64,000 nucleotides of DNA from assembly GCA_037178855.1 (NCBI GenBank), contig JASJZC010000005.1:1178001-1242000 (forward strand), given 5' to 3'. Source of the stretch: Oscheius sp. JU75 (taxonomy: Eukaryota; Nematoda; Chromadorea; Rhabditida; Rhabditidae). Below, piece after piece: positions 1-12,567 of this stretch. The notes beneath the pieces were generated by a model. It searched no databases and was not told the origin of the DNA. It saw only the letters and a list, made by a program, of their open reading frames with translations. Numbering within the stretch: the first letter of the stretch is position 1; every line of letters starts with the position of its first letter. The translations under genes and the position numbers were made by a program.

Positions 1-1570
1 GTATTATGGTATAGTCCAAAGTGGGAAGATTCAAACATTCAAACATGCAAGTCGCAAAACAGACGGTTTCTGCCATTCCAGCACACAGCACTAACAATAA
101 GTACCCTTGTCTTGAAACGTTGTCAATTTTTGGATCGAGAGGGGCTGTTCTTTACGGACACCCAGAAACAGACGTTGACAATGACGAGAAGCTCTATGAG
201 CTCCAGGGGAACATCTCATTCACAGCGGGACCTACTTGACCATGTCCCAATCCTCTCCAATTTGTTTGAGGCGATAATCCGAGATTGTTTGGGTGGTGGA
301 GGTGCGCAATAAACGGCAACTGTCGTTCACAGAGAGAGAGCAAGCTCTTACACAGCCTTGAGAGGCTGAGCCTGCGCGAGAGCGCGCGCAGTGCTCTGTT
401 ATCCGCTACTGACAGCCGGCTCTGGGAGGTCCACACACAGGTCTAATTGGATATCCTCATTTTTTGTGCTTTTCCGAATCTTACTTTCTACTTCCCAATA
501 AAAAGGCCTAAAAAAACTAAGCAAGTTCCGTTTACCTGTATGTAAGGGTTCAATGAAACGAAGATGAAAAAAATCCTCAACCCTCTACAAAGTTTTTTCG
601 CTTTCCTCATTTTCGCAAATTTGTCGTGCCCCCTACCGTCTCTTCTAGGTGCTTTTCACGGCTCAAAGCTTGTACTGCAGGGCTACTTTGTTGCAGATCA
701 AACTTACAAAACTATACAAACATTTGCTTTGAAACATGTTCCCACATAAAACCTGTCTCTCATTTTATGCCCCCTCTTACAAATAATAGAGTTCGTTATT
801 TACCAAAACACCTGTTCCGTACTTTTGATCAATTGAAAAAGTTTTCAATCATTTCACTACGTGGAAGCAGCATCTGCTTCTCTGTCTGTTCTTCTTTGGA
901 ACAGACACTGAAAAATTTCTGATCACTTTTTTTCCAATCGACAAGTTACAGTTTTCAACATTTGTTTGCATCTTCACACCTCACAGTTGTAAGAACAAAA
1001 TGCTGAAACATTTTACTTTACTAAACGTTGTCTACAGTTTTCATTTCCACTACCTCACTTTCTTACTCTTACTTGGCCAGACATTGAAACATAAAAAGTA
1101 TGACAAAATGACCGTTTTTCATCCTATTCTTATTGATATATTTGACAGTCATAAATCACAACCGTAACAGACAAACAGTTTTGTCACTCTTTAGTACAGG
1201 AACTGAAGCATATGAGAAGCACAATGAAAGACGGCATGAAAAAGTTGACAACTTTAATAGTATGTTTATCGTCCTCGGTAGCCTCAATATGAATATCGAA
1301 CTAGATCGACTAAACCCAATCCTTGAAACATTCGCAAATTTGCTTTCCCCCTTCTTCTTTTCCTAAAAGCTCCCAGTCACGGCAGTCATTCGATCCTTCT
1401 AGTTCCCACTTATAGCTTCCTTTTCCCATAAATCCTGGTCTACTTTCAAGAGAGCTCAGGTCTCCCCTCAAAAAGTGTCACTTGCACTCTTTCTCTTTCT
1501 TTTCCCGCCCTAAAAGCAGCACAATGCTTCGTCGCGTGTTCACTAATAAGCGCATCTTCTCAGCCTCTTT
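1..1570. other. 5' intergenic region, no gene recognised
   Basis: No open reading frame here has a recognisable domain or a consistent exon structure. The stretch is AT-rich and holds four TGAAACA heptamers near 731, 1005, 1084 and 1323. These are the left edge of the motif cluster described separately. It probably contains the promoter and outron of the ENPP-like gene that starts at 1595. Confidence 0.5.
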
Positions 1571-1571
1571 C

Positions 1572-1573
1572 AG
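1572..1573 (+). promoter_or_regulatory. Probable trans-splice acceptor of the ENPP-like gene
   Basis: A CTCTTTCAG acceptor ends here, 21 nt before the first in-frame ATG, with no matching upstream exon. In nematodes this arrangement usually marks spliced-leader addition. It supports the start at 1595. Confidence 0.5.
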
Positions 1574-1594
1574 TCGAAGCGCACATGGGATGCG

Positions 1595-4500
1595 ATGGCC
1601 GAGACCATGAGGAGTCTTCCTGCCTGGAAATGGACACATCTCGCTGGTCTTTTACTGGTTTTCGGTACTGCTAGAGCACAGAAGCTGGCCGTGGTTGTGG
1701 GTGAGTCTTTCCTGATCTAACAATTTGCTGCAAAAGGTTCCAACTTTTATAACCAAACTGCTTTTTCCTAACTAGGAAGCCAGTAAGTAGTAATCAAAAA
1801 TGTTCGTCTGCCGATTACCACAACGATGCAGGCAAATTAATTGAATTAGTCATTAGATTAGAGCATTGCAGCGGGCGGTGAAGGGGGAGATATTATTTGT
1901 GTTCCAGAAACATTTCTTACAATGACACAGTCCAGCCTAGTGAAACTCTTTTGTCGACAACAATCTAATACGATCATTGAAACCAAAAAGAATATCATGG
2001 TTCATCGAATACTAGCAAAAGCTCCCCTATTTTAGACAAGAACCATTTATACGATATATGAGACGTGCTACAATTCGAGTAAGTGGCCAGTTTTGTAGAA
2101 GTCCTAGAGAGTTCTGCCTTTTTAGGGAGCGAGGCAATAAATCTTTTAACTGGGCACAGTAGTCATACCATAGTCTAAACCAAAAAAAAGTAACGATCAA
2201 AAATCGTCAGTGAATAATTAACTAGATCTTTCGGATCTACTTAAATGACGCTCCATACTAAGCGAAAGACTTATTCAGTAGCTGAAGCCAAGAAGAATCA
2301 GCTAAGCTGTAGGCTTGAAACTCATATCTAAGCGAAATATCTGACTGGTGCCCGTGTTCCTAATCCAATCTTGATACGAAGTGTAACAAAGGAGAACCAA
2401 ATCACAGAGTGTCGTTTCCTTTCTATCATTTTCTAGTATTTATCCGCTATCTGTCAACCACTTTTTAGAAACTCGAGTCCGCTATAAACAAATCTTGATA
2501 CCAAATTGCACCATCGAAGTACATTACAATCTTTCAGTTGACGGTCTCGGAGGCGGCATCTTTCACCGGTTTTCTCACCTCCCCGGCTTCAGGACTTTCG
2601 AGGATGAGGGAGTCTGGAGTACCAAGTTGTTCCCCGTTTTTCCTAGTCTCCCACTTCCTAACAGACACTCTCTCTTGACTGGTCAGTACCATAGGTTTGG
2701 AGAAAAAGTGGAACAAAATTTTCAGGGAGACTCCCCCGAAGACACGGGATCATCGATGACTTCATGTACAACCACAGAACTGGACAGACCTTCTCGAACT
2801 TTTCGCAGGACAGCGACTTTGATGAAGTGTAGGTTTTGGAGTGTAGTTTAGGAAAGATGGTCTCTTTTTGAGCTGACTGGAAAAAACTGGTGACATCAGT
2901 GGTACTAGAAATTAGATTGAAACACGTTTACTCTCAAAATTAGCAGCTTCATGAAACCTACTGGTTTCTTGCAGAAGCGCAAAGGCAAATCTGAAAGATC
3001 GTTGTACTTGAGCTGATCGCAATATGTCGTAGAAAAGCCTTGTACACATTACTTCCTGGAAGAAGGGCCAGTTCAAATAGTCTGACTGAAACTTGATTTG
3101 TTTGGAAGGCTGTTGACCTCATAAAAATCGAACCTTTGTTCCTTTCTGTTCTTGATAAAACATGGTTTTTTTGACTGATTTTGGTATGAAAACTTTTTTG
3201 TTACAACCGCCTTCTGCGAAACATCGTCGTTCACAAGAGTTGGAATGAAGGAGTAAATATGAAACATTTGCTTTAATGTTTTGCCAGTAGAAACTAGTAA
3301 CTGAAAAAAGGTACGATCAACAAAGATGACAGCGAGTACAAATATAGTGGTGCTTTTGAAAATTTTTTGGGCCCTGTCTTGAGCGAATTACTCTGAGCCA
3401 AGACAGACAGATGCTGAATATGGAACCACAATATTTCGAATACAGTACTTCTGGAGTCAGATCATACTGTGAATGCGCAATTGCATATTTCTTACGTAGA
3501 GGTGTAAGAGAGGTTTTACTATAGCACCAGAGATAGACACAATGCCTGTCTCGTTATTTCTCAATGATCTTCTGTAACATTTTTTGTTTTGTTTTTCAAA
3601 AGAATGTATACTGTTGCTTATCGCTTACACCCGGTTGAGTGCCTTGTTGAAAAATCGCTGCTCAAGTAGTCTGACTGAAACATTTTCGATGAGTACGCAG
3701 TGCATCGTATCTCTTATCATCAGACTATTCTGAAAGACTCACCAGAGAACCGAACAAGTAAAGATGCAACCCCTCTTTGAAAGATTCCTTTTCCAGACTC
3801 TGGTGGGGAGTCGAGCCTCTCTATATCACGGCAGCTAAGGCTAAAGCCTCGGTGGCCATGTTCTTCTTTCCCGAATGCAATGTGAACTGGCTCGCGGGGC
3901 CCAGTTCCTGCATGCCGCCACGGGAAGATGGTCTCTCCTTCTCAGATGAGGTCTACGCGAGACAGGTCGCCGAAGCTACTAAGTAACCGTACCTACTGTT
4001 AGATGCCAACTGTTCAGAACCCACGACTTGGTCATGGTCTACCACCCGCAGATTCGGGAAGAAATCTCCCGGATTGGGCCGAACAGAGTCGCGGTGAAGA
4101 ATGCGAAGGAAGTTGATCGGTTTCAACAGGTATGATTTTGGTGCAGCGAAGAGGGGAGATGAATTGTATCAAATACACATTCTAACATCTATGAAACACA
4201 AAACAGAAAATGAAACAGAGGCTCTGAGAGATTGATCCGTTTCAACATTTTGGTGCCTTGTCGAGCGAAGATCGACTGTTTCAAATTTATAATTTGAGAT
4301 ATAAGAAAGTGCTGAAATAAAACAAAATGTATGAACTTTTCTCGAACTGTAGTTAAATAATTTCAATTGACGGCTCTTGAAGGAAGACGGAACTCTAAAC
4401 TATAAGAATTCCATGAAACCAAAAGTTTTCGAAAAAGAAGTTTTACTAAGTTTGTGGATTGAGACAATCGCGGATGAATCTCATGTGAATCCGAGATATA

Positions 4501-7356
4501 AACAAACGGGTAAAACAAAAAGCGAAAAATTTCTTCGAAACTAATTGTGCTTATGGCCAAATACCACGGACTATCCACATTTTGGATAGTTCCTGCATAA
4601 ACCTCGATAAAAAAGGCATAATTCAGAACGTTGAACTTCAACACCCAGATATACGGAACAGTTTTACCCGGCCAGGTTACTGTCCACAAGATTACAAGCT
4701 TATGGCTTGTTCACCCGCAAAACTGGCATGGTGCATGGCCGAACACTATGGCCAGGCTTGCGATGCCTGACGTGAGCAATAATTGCTACTTCCACAATGA
4801 AACATGTTTCATGTAGACTACAAGCTTTAAGCAGGAGGCTTTCAATTGCTCAGGTCAAAGAAACGCAATCGAGTTTCTTTCAGAGACAAAGTATAGAGAG
4901 CAGTCTTTGCATATTTCAATTCACTAGCGAATTCCGACAAATAACAATTTTCAGTCCCTGGAGCGGCTGGTAGCTCAGGCCCGCGAGCGCATCGACCTCA
5001 ACGTTCTCGTCATTTCAACTCATGGCATGACTGGAGTTCAGCGCTCAAATATACGGTAACTTTACCTGTCTTTAGTTCAAAACTATCATATTATAGGGTT
5101 CTGGACGACTATGTCCCTATGGAATTGCTCAACATCACAATTGGTGGCGGAGCCCTAAAACAGGTCATAGCTAAGAATGGGAAGACTCATCAGGAAAGTT
5201 TCTTGATTCAGGTTTTTGGTAAAAGGAGGACTAGCTTTCTGATTTAGTTGTTTAAACTCAAGTTTAAAAAAAAATTAAAAATAAGTTTTTCAGATCTACA
5301 GCCAACTCCGCCACCACAATCCCATTCCAAATGTAAAGATCTACTACACTGCCTCGAAGGTGGGTTTCCTGATTCAGAGACTTCTTTTGGACTAGAATTG
5401 AAACACAAAAAATTTGGGGTCCTCATACTTCAAAGAAATTATATAGTCAGAAGGAAAAGTGCACAGGAGCACGACGCCGCTGGATGCATGAGAAATTTCT
5501 AGAATTCTGCTTCTGTCGCAGTGAAGCCACTGGGAGTCTTTTGTTACTATGAAGCGGCGCTGCATGCAAATGCAAACTGACAGGAAACGGACGGCTGGCA
5601 AGGTCTAAGAAAGTACGCATTATATTCGAGAACAGCTGGAAGTTAGACTGTAGCCCATAAGTACAATTTTTAGCCAGTTATGGAAATCAAACGATGTTTT
5701 CTGGTTTTAACCCATACGAATTTGGACACGACTCGCTTCATTTCGGACCCAAAAAATTAAAGTTTCTGCCTAGCAATGTTTTGCAAAGTTGTGGTGTTTG
5801 ATGTCCTCTATAACTTTGCAGAACATCATCATATCAAAAGCTGACACTTGGATCCATGAGCGGGCTGTGAAGTTACTTGGTCTTTGATGGGGGTGCGTAT
5901 TTTGACTTGCCCATCTTGAAACATTTTTCGAAAACTTTGGTGTTTTCAGATAGGCGACATGCCCGAATGGTACCACTACAAGAGGTCAGCGACGGTAGCT
6001 GACCTTCTTCTGGTGGCACAGCCTGGCTATGCTATCGTGACCGTGAGAAGATAGCATTTTTCCTGTATGAACAACTTTTAGCGAGACCCGAGAAAACAGT
6101 TTCCGCAAGAATACCGGGTCCCGTTCGGGCTCGACGGCTACAATAACCAGTATCCAGACATGATGGGTGTGTTTCTGGCCTACGGTCCAGGCGAGTTTTA
6201 TTCTTGTGCCCAGGGTATTCTAAGGGTATTGATTCAGCTTTTCGGGATTTTACTAAAATGTACTTCCAGTGAAACAAAAACTATGAGGCAGATATGGTAA
6301 CTGCCATTTGATAAAGTTTTCTATTTCAGCTTTTTTACTAGCGTAGCTGAAATGTCAGGGGTTCAATAGACCGCTGTATCCCTCAAGTAGACCACTTTTT
6401 AAAGAGAAAAAGTTTGGGTATTAGTTCTGTAGGCGCACCCTTCGTTTGAGTTTTTGGATTCAGCGTGTTAAAGAACCCCTAATAATGTGAGAAATATAGA
6501 AAAGATGCCGATATGAGCGATCTTTACCGTCGTTTGTCCAAAATTTTCCAATATCATAGCACATATCGGACTGTTTGCATGCTCTACGGGGTTATTATGC
6601 ATGCTGAAAAAATCAGTTCTATACGTCAGAGCACCCGTTTATGAACGAAGGGAGGCGGCTACTGTTCTTTTTGAACGAAGGGGGGCGCCAGTCGAACTAT
6701 TACCAACATTTACTTTAAGCGAAAACTCCGGTTTTTTTGTTTGTTTCAGGACCTACATAAGTTATCGGCAAGAAACAATCAACTGCCTAGTACGTGTAGT
6801 AGACTGTTGTGCTGTCGTTTTCCTGGACTGTGAAACAAAGAACTCACGCAGTTCAGTTCAATTTAAAGCCGTTGTTAAACAAAGAGAAAAACGATCGCGC
6901 GATATATTCCGAAATCTAATTACCCCTATCCTCAAACACTAAAAAATCCATACGAGGGAGTGCTTTTGTAGTATCAATATCTGCCTTCTAGATTCAATTC
7001 TGTTTCCACTTTCCACAAAGTTTCCAAACACTACAGGTTCCCAAGCTCCATTCAAAAACTTTTAACTTCTTTGGCTCCAACAGTCCTTCTTTTAGTCCAA
7101 ACTTCAATTGCGTCGCTTACATTGAAAAAATGTTTCAGTGTTCAAAAAGGCCTACCGAAAGGGTCCGGTGGAAATCTGTGATGTCTACCACCTGATGTGC
7201 AAGATTCTCCGTCTTCCCTGCGAGACCACCCCGAGGAGGATTGAAAGAATCGACGATGTACTGTCTAGTGATGCTCGAGTAGCCATTCGGTCGTCTGGCT
7301 CAAATCTCCATGTCACCAAAATGGTCATATTCTTACCACTTGTACTACTTGTATAG
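1595..7356 (+). CDS. ENPP-family protein lacking most catalytic residues
   Basis: Eleven exons join in phase: 1595-1700, 2538-2681, 2726-2828, 3797-3982, 4018-4129, 4955-5055, 5097-5211, 5294-5359, 5950-6042, 6082-6190, 7139-7356. They encode 450 residues. There is a signal peptide (about 1-28), then the ectonucleotide pyrophosphatase/phosphodiesterase fold in order: VDGLGGG, FPSLPLPN, RHGIIDDFMY, STHGM, PEWYHYKR, DGYNN, and a hydrophobic C-terminal tail that may anchor it. Active family members need a Thr nucleophile in the FPTxTFPN region, Asp and His in PDxxGH, Asp-His in SDHGM and His in GxHGYDN. Here these read Pro74, a region without the Asp, Thr239 (the His is kept) and DGYNN with no preceding His. 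It should therefore be a pseudoenzyme. The start lies 21 nt after a likely trans-splice acceptor. Intron 4 is only 35 bp, and the last intron appears to be GC-AG. Confidence 0.8.
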
Positions 7357-7650
7357 TATTCTCCAGGATCTCAAAGATCAGAAGCCTTTGTTGTCCCACC
7401 ACACCTTTATCAATACCTTGTGATTGAACGACAGTGTCTTCTTCAGAAGTTGCAATGAACTTTTTTTGTTTCATGCAGCGGCTAGAGTTTGTCAGCAAGA
7501 GTTTGAAGTGCTCAGCAAGTTCCAAAAAGCGTTTGTTGAAAGAATAAATGAATGCAAAGTTCGACGGTATCGACCTGAAAACGGCTACATGAGAAAATCT
7601 TCTAGGTCTAGTATTGAGTTGGTAACTAAGTCTTTTAGCTTTTTGTAAAC

Positions 7651-7857
7651 ATGTCCTTTGCCTTGTCTACGTCGTCTACACGGGTTCAATCTGTCAGAGC
7701 TACATCGTCTGGACTGAAACAAGCTGTTCGACAGGTAGTTCGACGCTCGACGAGCACTACCGTGACTGAGGTAGAAAACAAAGAACCAGAAGACGGAGAC
7801 AAGGACAAAATGGTGGAATCCGTGCGAAAGATACATGGAAAACTGAGAAATATATAA
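7651..7857 (+). CDS. Hypothetical small basic ORF
   Basis: A 68-residue open frame follows the ENPP-like gene. It is Ser/Thr/Arg-rich at the front and has an acidic-basic tail (EPEDGDKDK). I do not recognise it, and no signal peptide or domain is visible. An adjoining open stretch at about 7480-7610 could be an upstream exon, but the join is unclear. It could also be chance. Confidence 0.2.
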   Translation: MSFALSTSSTRVQSVRATSSGLKQAVRQVVRRSTSTTVTEVENKEPEDGDKDKMVESVRKIHGKLRNI

Positions 7858-7859
7858 AT

Positions 7860-8305
7860 TACTAGTAGGCTTATCGGCTATTTCTGAGACAGAGGGACAG
7901 AAGGACATTTCCGTTCTAAGTTCCATATATAAGATTTGTCACTCTCCGAACCTCATCACAGCGGAAAACTTCTCAGAACTTGTCGCCTCTCTATTATTTT
8001 GTTCCTATGGTAAAAGCTTAAAAACCTACGGTACTTTGCAATACCTGAGAAAAACGCTCTCGGCAGCATCTACTACTTTTGTGTCTGAGTCGAGCTGCGT
8101 CGATGAGCGGCGTTCAAACCTGTACATTTGACGTTTCATCCCCAGAATTAGCAGATTATGCTGATGAATGGTATAATAACTTCGAAGAATATTACTCAGA
8201 TTCTGTATGGTCTGAATAATTTATGATTTGGCTTAACTGTCTGTTTCAGAATTCAATAGAGCTGATTAATTTTTTTCAGCTGTCAGTGTTCTTTCTGTTA
8301 CCGAA
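7860..8305 (+). other. Spacer with a possible short exon before the chemoreceptor
   Basis: An ATG at 8103 opens a 34-codon acidic, tyrosine-rich stretch (it ends EEYYSDS) followed by a GT donor. A TTTTTTTCAG acceptor follows about 170 bases later, just upstream of the chemoreceptor ATG at 8306. It may be a 5' exon, or the acceptor may serve trans-splicing. Neither can be proven here. Confidence 0.25.
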
Positions 8306-9451
8306 ATGAGCTCGGTAAACGTGACCAACCCTTATTACACTGAGGATATCTATATACTCTCGTATCCGCGTGAAATTTTTATGATACTTTCAATAGTGAT
8401 TGCAATTGTTTGTATCTGCTTGGCCTTTTTCAAATTTCCTACACATATGTCGAAGTCTTTCATAATAATGCTAGGTTATCATGCCGTGACGTGAGGTTCG
8501 GCTTTTATTCATTGATTGTAACTTCAGGATCGGTCTCCTCATACCGCATGCTGGCTACCTTTGTTATCCTTACCTACTTCTTCCGTATATTGCTTTTCAC
8601 GGAAAGGGACTGTTCACAGACTGGGGTGTCTCGCAGCTTTTACAGCTTCAAATTTTTATTTCTCACCTTTGCAGTATGTTTACTCTTAACGTTGATAACA
8701 TCAAACGGCGAAAAGTTTCAGTATGCTTATCGGCTGTAGGCGCCATTTTCTATTATCGAATGGATATTCTCCTCCCAAAAGGACATTTTCTGAACAACAA
8801 GCCAGTACGATACCTGATATACACGATCAACTACCCTGTTTTGACACTGTTTTCGTTTCCTGTTTTATATATTGCTGAGCGACAAAGAACAGTCACAAAA
8901 GTGGACGTTTTCAATGTTTATCATGTAGTTCACCCCGATATTTTTAAAGACGACGTGATTTTTGGTGTTTTGGATAGCCGAAATCCGGACGTGTACTATG
9001 CAATGGTAGCCTACTCCGCAGTTGTAGTTTATGGATTATTTTTCACGACGTTTTCATGTTACACTATTTTCAACATATTGAAAAACCATGCAATAACAAT
9101 GTCAAAGTTTTCAGAACGGCAACATTTCGAAGTTGTATATGCTCTTATGGGAATGATAAGGGTCTTTCACGGATCCTACATTTATATTTTCAGGTTGCTG
9201 CTGTAGGAGTTGTGCTACTTGTCGGAATCACTCCCATAATTTATCTTGTCTATTCCAGCAGCTGGAGAGCAGACATCTTCCATATCTGTATCTTCATCAT
9301 TGCTATATGTGTCCCTTTTGCTGTTGTCTCATTCATATTTTCCTATCGACCTTACAGAAAGCAATTTTTGGAGTCCTTAAGGAAATGGAAGTTAAAAGGG
9401 ACAAAGAAGCAAGAGGTGTCATCCGTCGTAGTACAGAAGGCTGCAAAATAA
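8306..9451 (+). CDS. Seven-transmembrane chemoreceptor, srh-like
   Basis: Three exons (8306-8490, 8528-9134, 9194-9451) join in phase to 349 residues, the normal size for nematode serpentine receptors. A short extracellular N-terminus with an NVT glycosylation site leads into TM1. TM1 is followed by a LLIPHAGYLCYPYLLLPY segment typical of the Srh/Str superfamily, a loop with LGK-like FHGKG, and further hydrophobic segments. The C-terminal SYRPYRKQFLESLR ends in a Lys/Arg-rich tail. Such receptors sit in the ciliary membrane of sensory neurons. The stop codon lies inside an AATAAA (9447-9452). Family assignment to Srh over Str or Sri is by motif resemblance only. Confidence 0.8.
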
Positions 9452-9460
9452 ACTGTACAT

Positions 9461-9502
9461 CTTTGAAGGATACAGAACACAAGTGTTCTGTATCCTTCAA
9501 AG
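9461..9502. repeat. Perfect 20-bp inverted repeat just after the receptor stop codon
   Basis: Positions 9461-9480 and 9483-9502 are exact reverse complements separated by AA. They start ten bases after the chemoreceptor stop codon. Transcribed, this would form a near-continuous 20-bp hairpin in the 3' end region. Confidence 0.85.
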
Positions 9503-12360
9503 CCAAACGAAGATCACATGAAATCAAACATAGTTCAAAGTTTGGTTTATCATGCCAAAGTGAAACATTTCAGCCTACAGCTATAGTAAGTTTGGGCAGA
9601 GATTAGGCCGCTGAATCGTTGAAACAGAAACTCGCAGTATATGGACAAAAAGTGAAATATTATACATAGCAATTTCGCCAAGTAACTAAGATTCTTCCTG
9701 ATCCAATTTACGAACTTCTTATGTTCTAGTTGTTCTAGATAGGTTCCAGGGCTCTTATACTTGGATGTCCATGTGGAATGTACAATAGCCTCTCTTCTCC
9801 TCCCGACTCGAGTACTTTTTGTTTGGTGCTCGTCATAGTCAGCGGATTAGCATAATTGGGACATGAGACGATTAGAGTCGGCCGGGAGAGACAGGACTGT
9901 CATGTGGGATAGAAGACAGATACAAATGTGTTTTGGAAACTTCTATATTTGAGCATAAAGGCGAGCCTTTTGTTTTCTCGGCAATGAAGCGCAGCTATGT
10001 TTCAGTTCTTCTTTACCCTGACAGTTATGCTTCATCGAAAGAGAGAACATGACCGTAACTAAAAAAGGCGTGCAATGAGTGCTCGAATAGTAGCGCCTGC
10101 GCTGCTGTGCACAGGAAAATGACGTCAACAGAGAGAGATGGACACAAGGAATTCAAAATAAATTTTTTAGCACGCGTGCTTCAGCCAACATTCTATTTCT
10201 TTCAAGAACTAGTATAGAAGGCTTAAAACAATTAATTTGAGCTGACGATTCGAGTTGAACTTCCATGTTGCAGCTGTTCTTTATAAACTAAAACTATCTA
10301 TAATCTCCCATTGTCTGTTACTGTGAGTGTGAAACTTCTAAATCTGAGGCTTTCGAATGGATCTTCGTGGAATTTGAGAAGTCTGCAAAAAGATTTCGGG
10401 AACCAAAAAGGGCCATTGAAAATTGAAGATTACTGTTATCAAACTTTTGTGTTTCATTTCACTGATATCTGCAATTTCTCATGTCTCTCAATAAAAAGAT
10501 TGTTTCCACAAAAATGATTCTGCGTGAAACATTATTTTTTCTTGATTTGAGCATGGATATTTTGGTGCCTTACTTCGGGAACAGTACACCTTTGTAAGAG
10601 TTCAAAAACTTCGCAGAATTGTTAGCATTTGGTTTCACGTGTTGTAGATATACTGCGGTTTTCTATTCGAGCCATTGTACGGCTGGTTCGAAATAACAAG
10701 AAGCTTACTAAGCAAGTGGTTTGACGTTTTCCCAGTGCAATGTTTCACTTTGCTATGGCAAACTAAAGTTTAAATTTTTTTTGATCTCATCTGATTCAAT
10801 ATTCGGTTTACTTTGCCAGTTCCTATACTCTACTCATAGTCAAAATTTTCACGTTGCGTTTCAGTTGGTGTTTATATTCTTTGTTTTTTTGTAGACCAAA
10901 AAAATAAATTATTTTTCAAATATAAGAAATGGAAACTTTGATGGAAAAAAAGTTACAAAAGCAGTGGAGCTTTTTTTTCTGATTGATAGTTCGGAACTCT
11001 CATAGTATAGCCACAAGGGTAAAAACAAATTACCAAACCCGCCTATATAGCGCCTACTGAAACTAAAATTTTCCAAAGCGCTTTTGTGTCCAGCCCCCCT
11101 TCTTTTGCGAGCCAGCCTAATTAGCTAGACGTCATGATAATCCCATCTATCGGGAGGTCAATGTACTGTACCCTGCGATGAGAGTATGTCGCATAGGTAG
11201 AGCACTCCATTATGCGCATCCTCCCCCAATTTGCATTCTCCCTCTCTCTCTCTCTCTGTCCCGCCCTGTTCTCGACACAGTTCGACTCTGTTCCAGCTCC
11301 CTGGAACACACCTTCTCTCTTCAAACCCCAGTGTCTGTCCCTGCAGTTTGCAGCATTTATCCTTGTCAGAGAGGCGATAAATGCATCACAACTGCGGCGA
11401 TGGGACTGGGTGGACTATGAGGGACTGTTTGGTATGTCTGTATCATCATTTCCAAGCAAGAATTGTAGATTGTCATTTCACCATGCTAAAACAGTTATAT
11501 TGCCCGTGAAATAACAAAGAAGAGTGTTTTTGAAACGTATATGCTTTTAGGCTAAAAACTGGCACGATTGGACTGATAAAACAGTCTCTATACTAGAACT
11601 TTTTAAACAAAACCAATTCGAAAAAGAAATGAAAAAAACTGAGTCCTACAATCGGTGAAACAAAAAATTAAAACATACAGAAAGACCTCCCCTGGAAAGA
11701 GTCATAAATCCACTTTTTGGTCAGCTGTTGTTGCTGACTGTTCTAACTGACTGCAGAAAATAATGCAGGCTTTTGAAAATATGTACTATGTTCAAGCAAA
11801 ACAATCTGTTATTACAAATCAGATGCATTACTCATGAAACAATAAAGAAGGAGAGGTTTCGAGATGATGTGTTAGCTTCTCAGAAAGGATTGTATCGAAT
11901 CAAGCAGGCTTTTCTTTTTTTTTAATCAAATCTGCAAAAACAAGACATGTATCAATCAAGGCATTTATAAAAACCGACGTGACACTCTTACTGATGTGCA
12001 CACCCTTTAAAAGCTAAACTTTCGCATTTTTCACCTTTCACGTAACATCGATTTCCTTTTTTTTACCAACTGTTTAGTACAGTCACTGAAACAAAAGTAA
12101 AAAAAGTCCGAGGCAGAATGGTGTTCCTATTGCCCACAGTTGTATTTGTTGCTTCTGAACCAGTTTCAGAATATGAGAAGTCTTAAACTGTTCGTGAAAC
12201 AATATAAAACAATAAGAGATAATGCCAGAATAGCTCATTGAAACAAGAAAAAATTCGAAAAGAGAAGGCCTGACAGTTCCTCGAAAGAGACAAAAAAACC
12301 CACCTCTAGTTCACCAAAGATTGTTCAAAATAGCCTCTCTTATTTTGTAACGTAGCGATC
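9503..12360. other. Gene-poor tract rich in TGTTTCA motifs
   Basis: No coding exon chain is recognisable. It holds a CT microsatellite near 11236-11260, many poly-T and poly-A runs, and about a dozen TGTTTCA/TGAAACA copies, several followed or preceded by A/T tracts. ORFs at 11178-11514 run through the microsatellite and look spurious. Confidence 0.5.
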
Positions 12361-12368
12361 TCTAATTG

Positions 12369-12485
12369 CCAAATAACGTCACCCTTCCCTCCCAACTAAA
12401 GTTTTTCGTCGGCGTACCTGTACATATCAAAAGACCCCACAAAACAACCTGTTGGTTGTCTCAGTGTAAAACTGACGTTATTTGG
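12369..12485. promoter_or_regulatory. Inverted TGACGTTATTTGG elements flanking a promoter
   Basis: A 13-bp sequence at 12369-12381 recurs as its exact reverse complement at 12473-12485. Each arm contains TGACGT, the half-site core of bZIP/CRE-type elements. The pair lies 40-150 bp upstream of the TATA box at 12523. Confidence 0.45.
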
Positions 12486-12522
12486 GGGAGGGGCCAAGAT
12501 GGAAAACAAGCATCTCGACCTG

Positions 12523-12530
12523 TATATAAG
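12523..12530 (+). promoter_or_regulatory. TATA box of the secreted peptide gene
   Basis: TATATAAG lies 38 bp before the likely start codon at 12568, the spacing expected for a short 5' UTR. Confidence 0.6.
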
Positions 12531-12567
12531 AGTTAGCGAAAGTGGTCAGAAGCAACAGACACACAAA

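Noticed and set aside
9461-9502. Bacterial-type rho-independent terminator
   Set aside because: The sequence is clearly eukaryotic and the stem is not followed by a T-run.
11160-11230. tRNA-like GTAGAGC stretch
   Set aside because: No matching acceptor stem, anticodon arm or B box at the right spacing.
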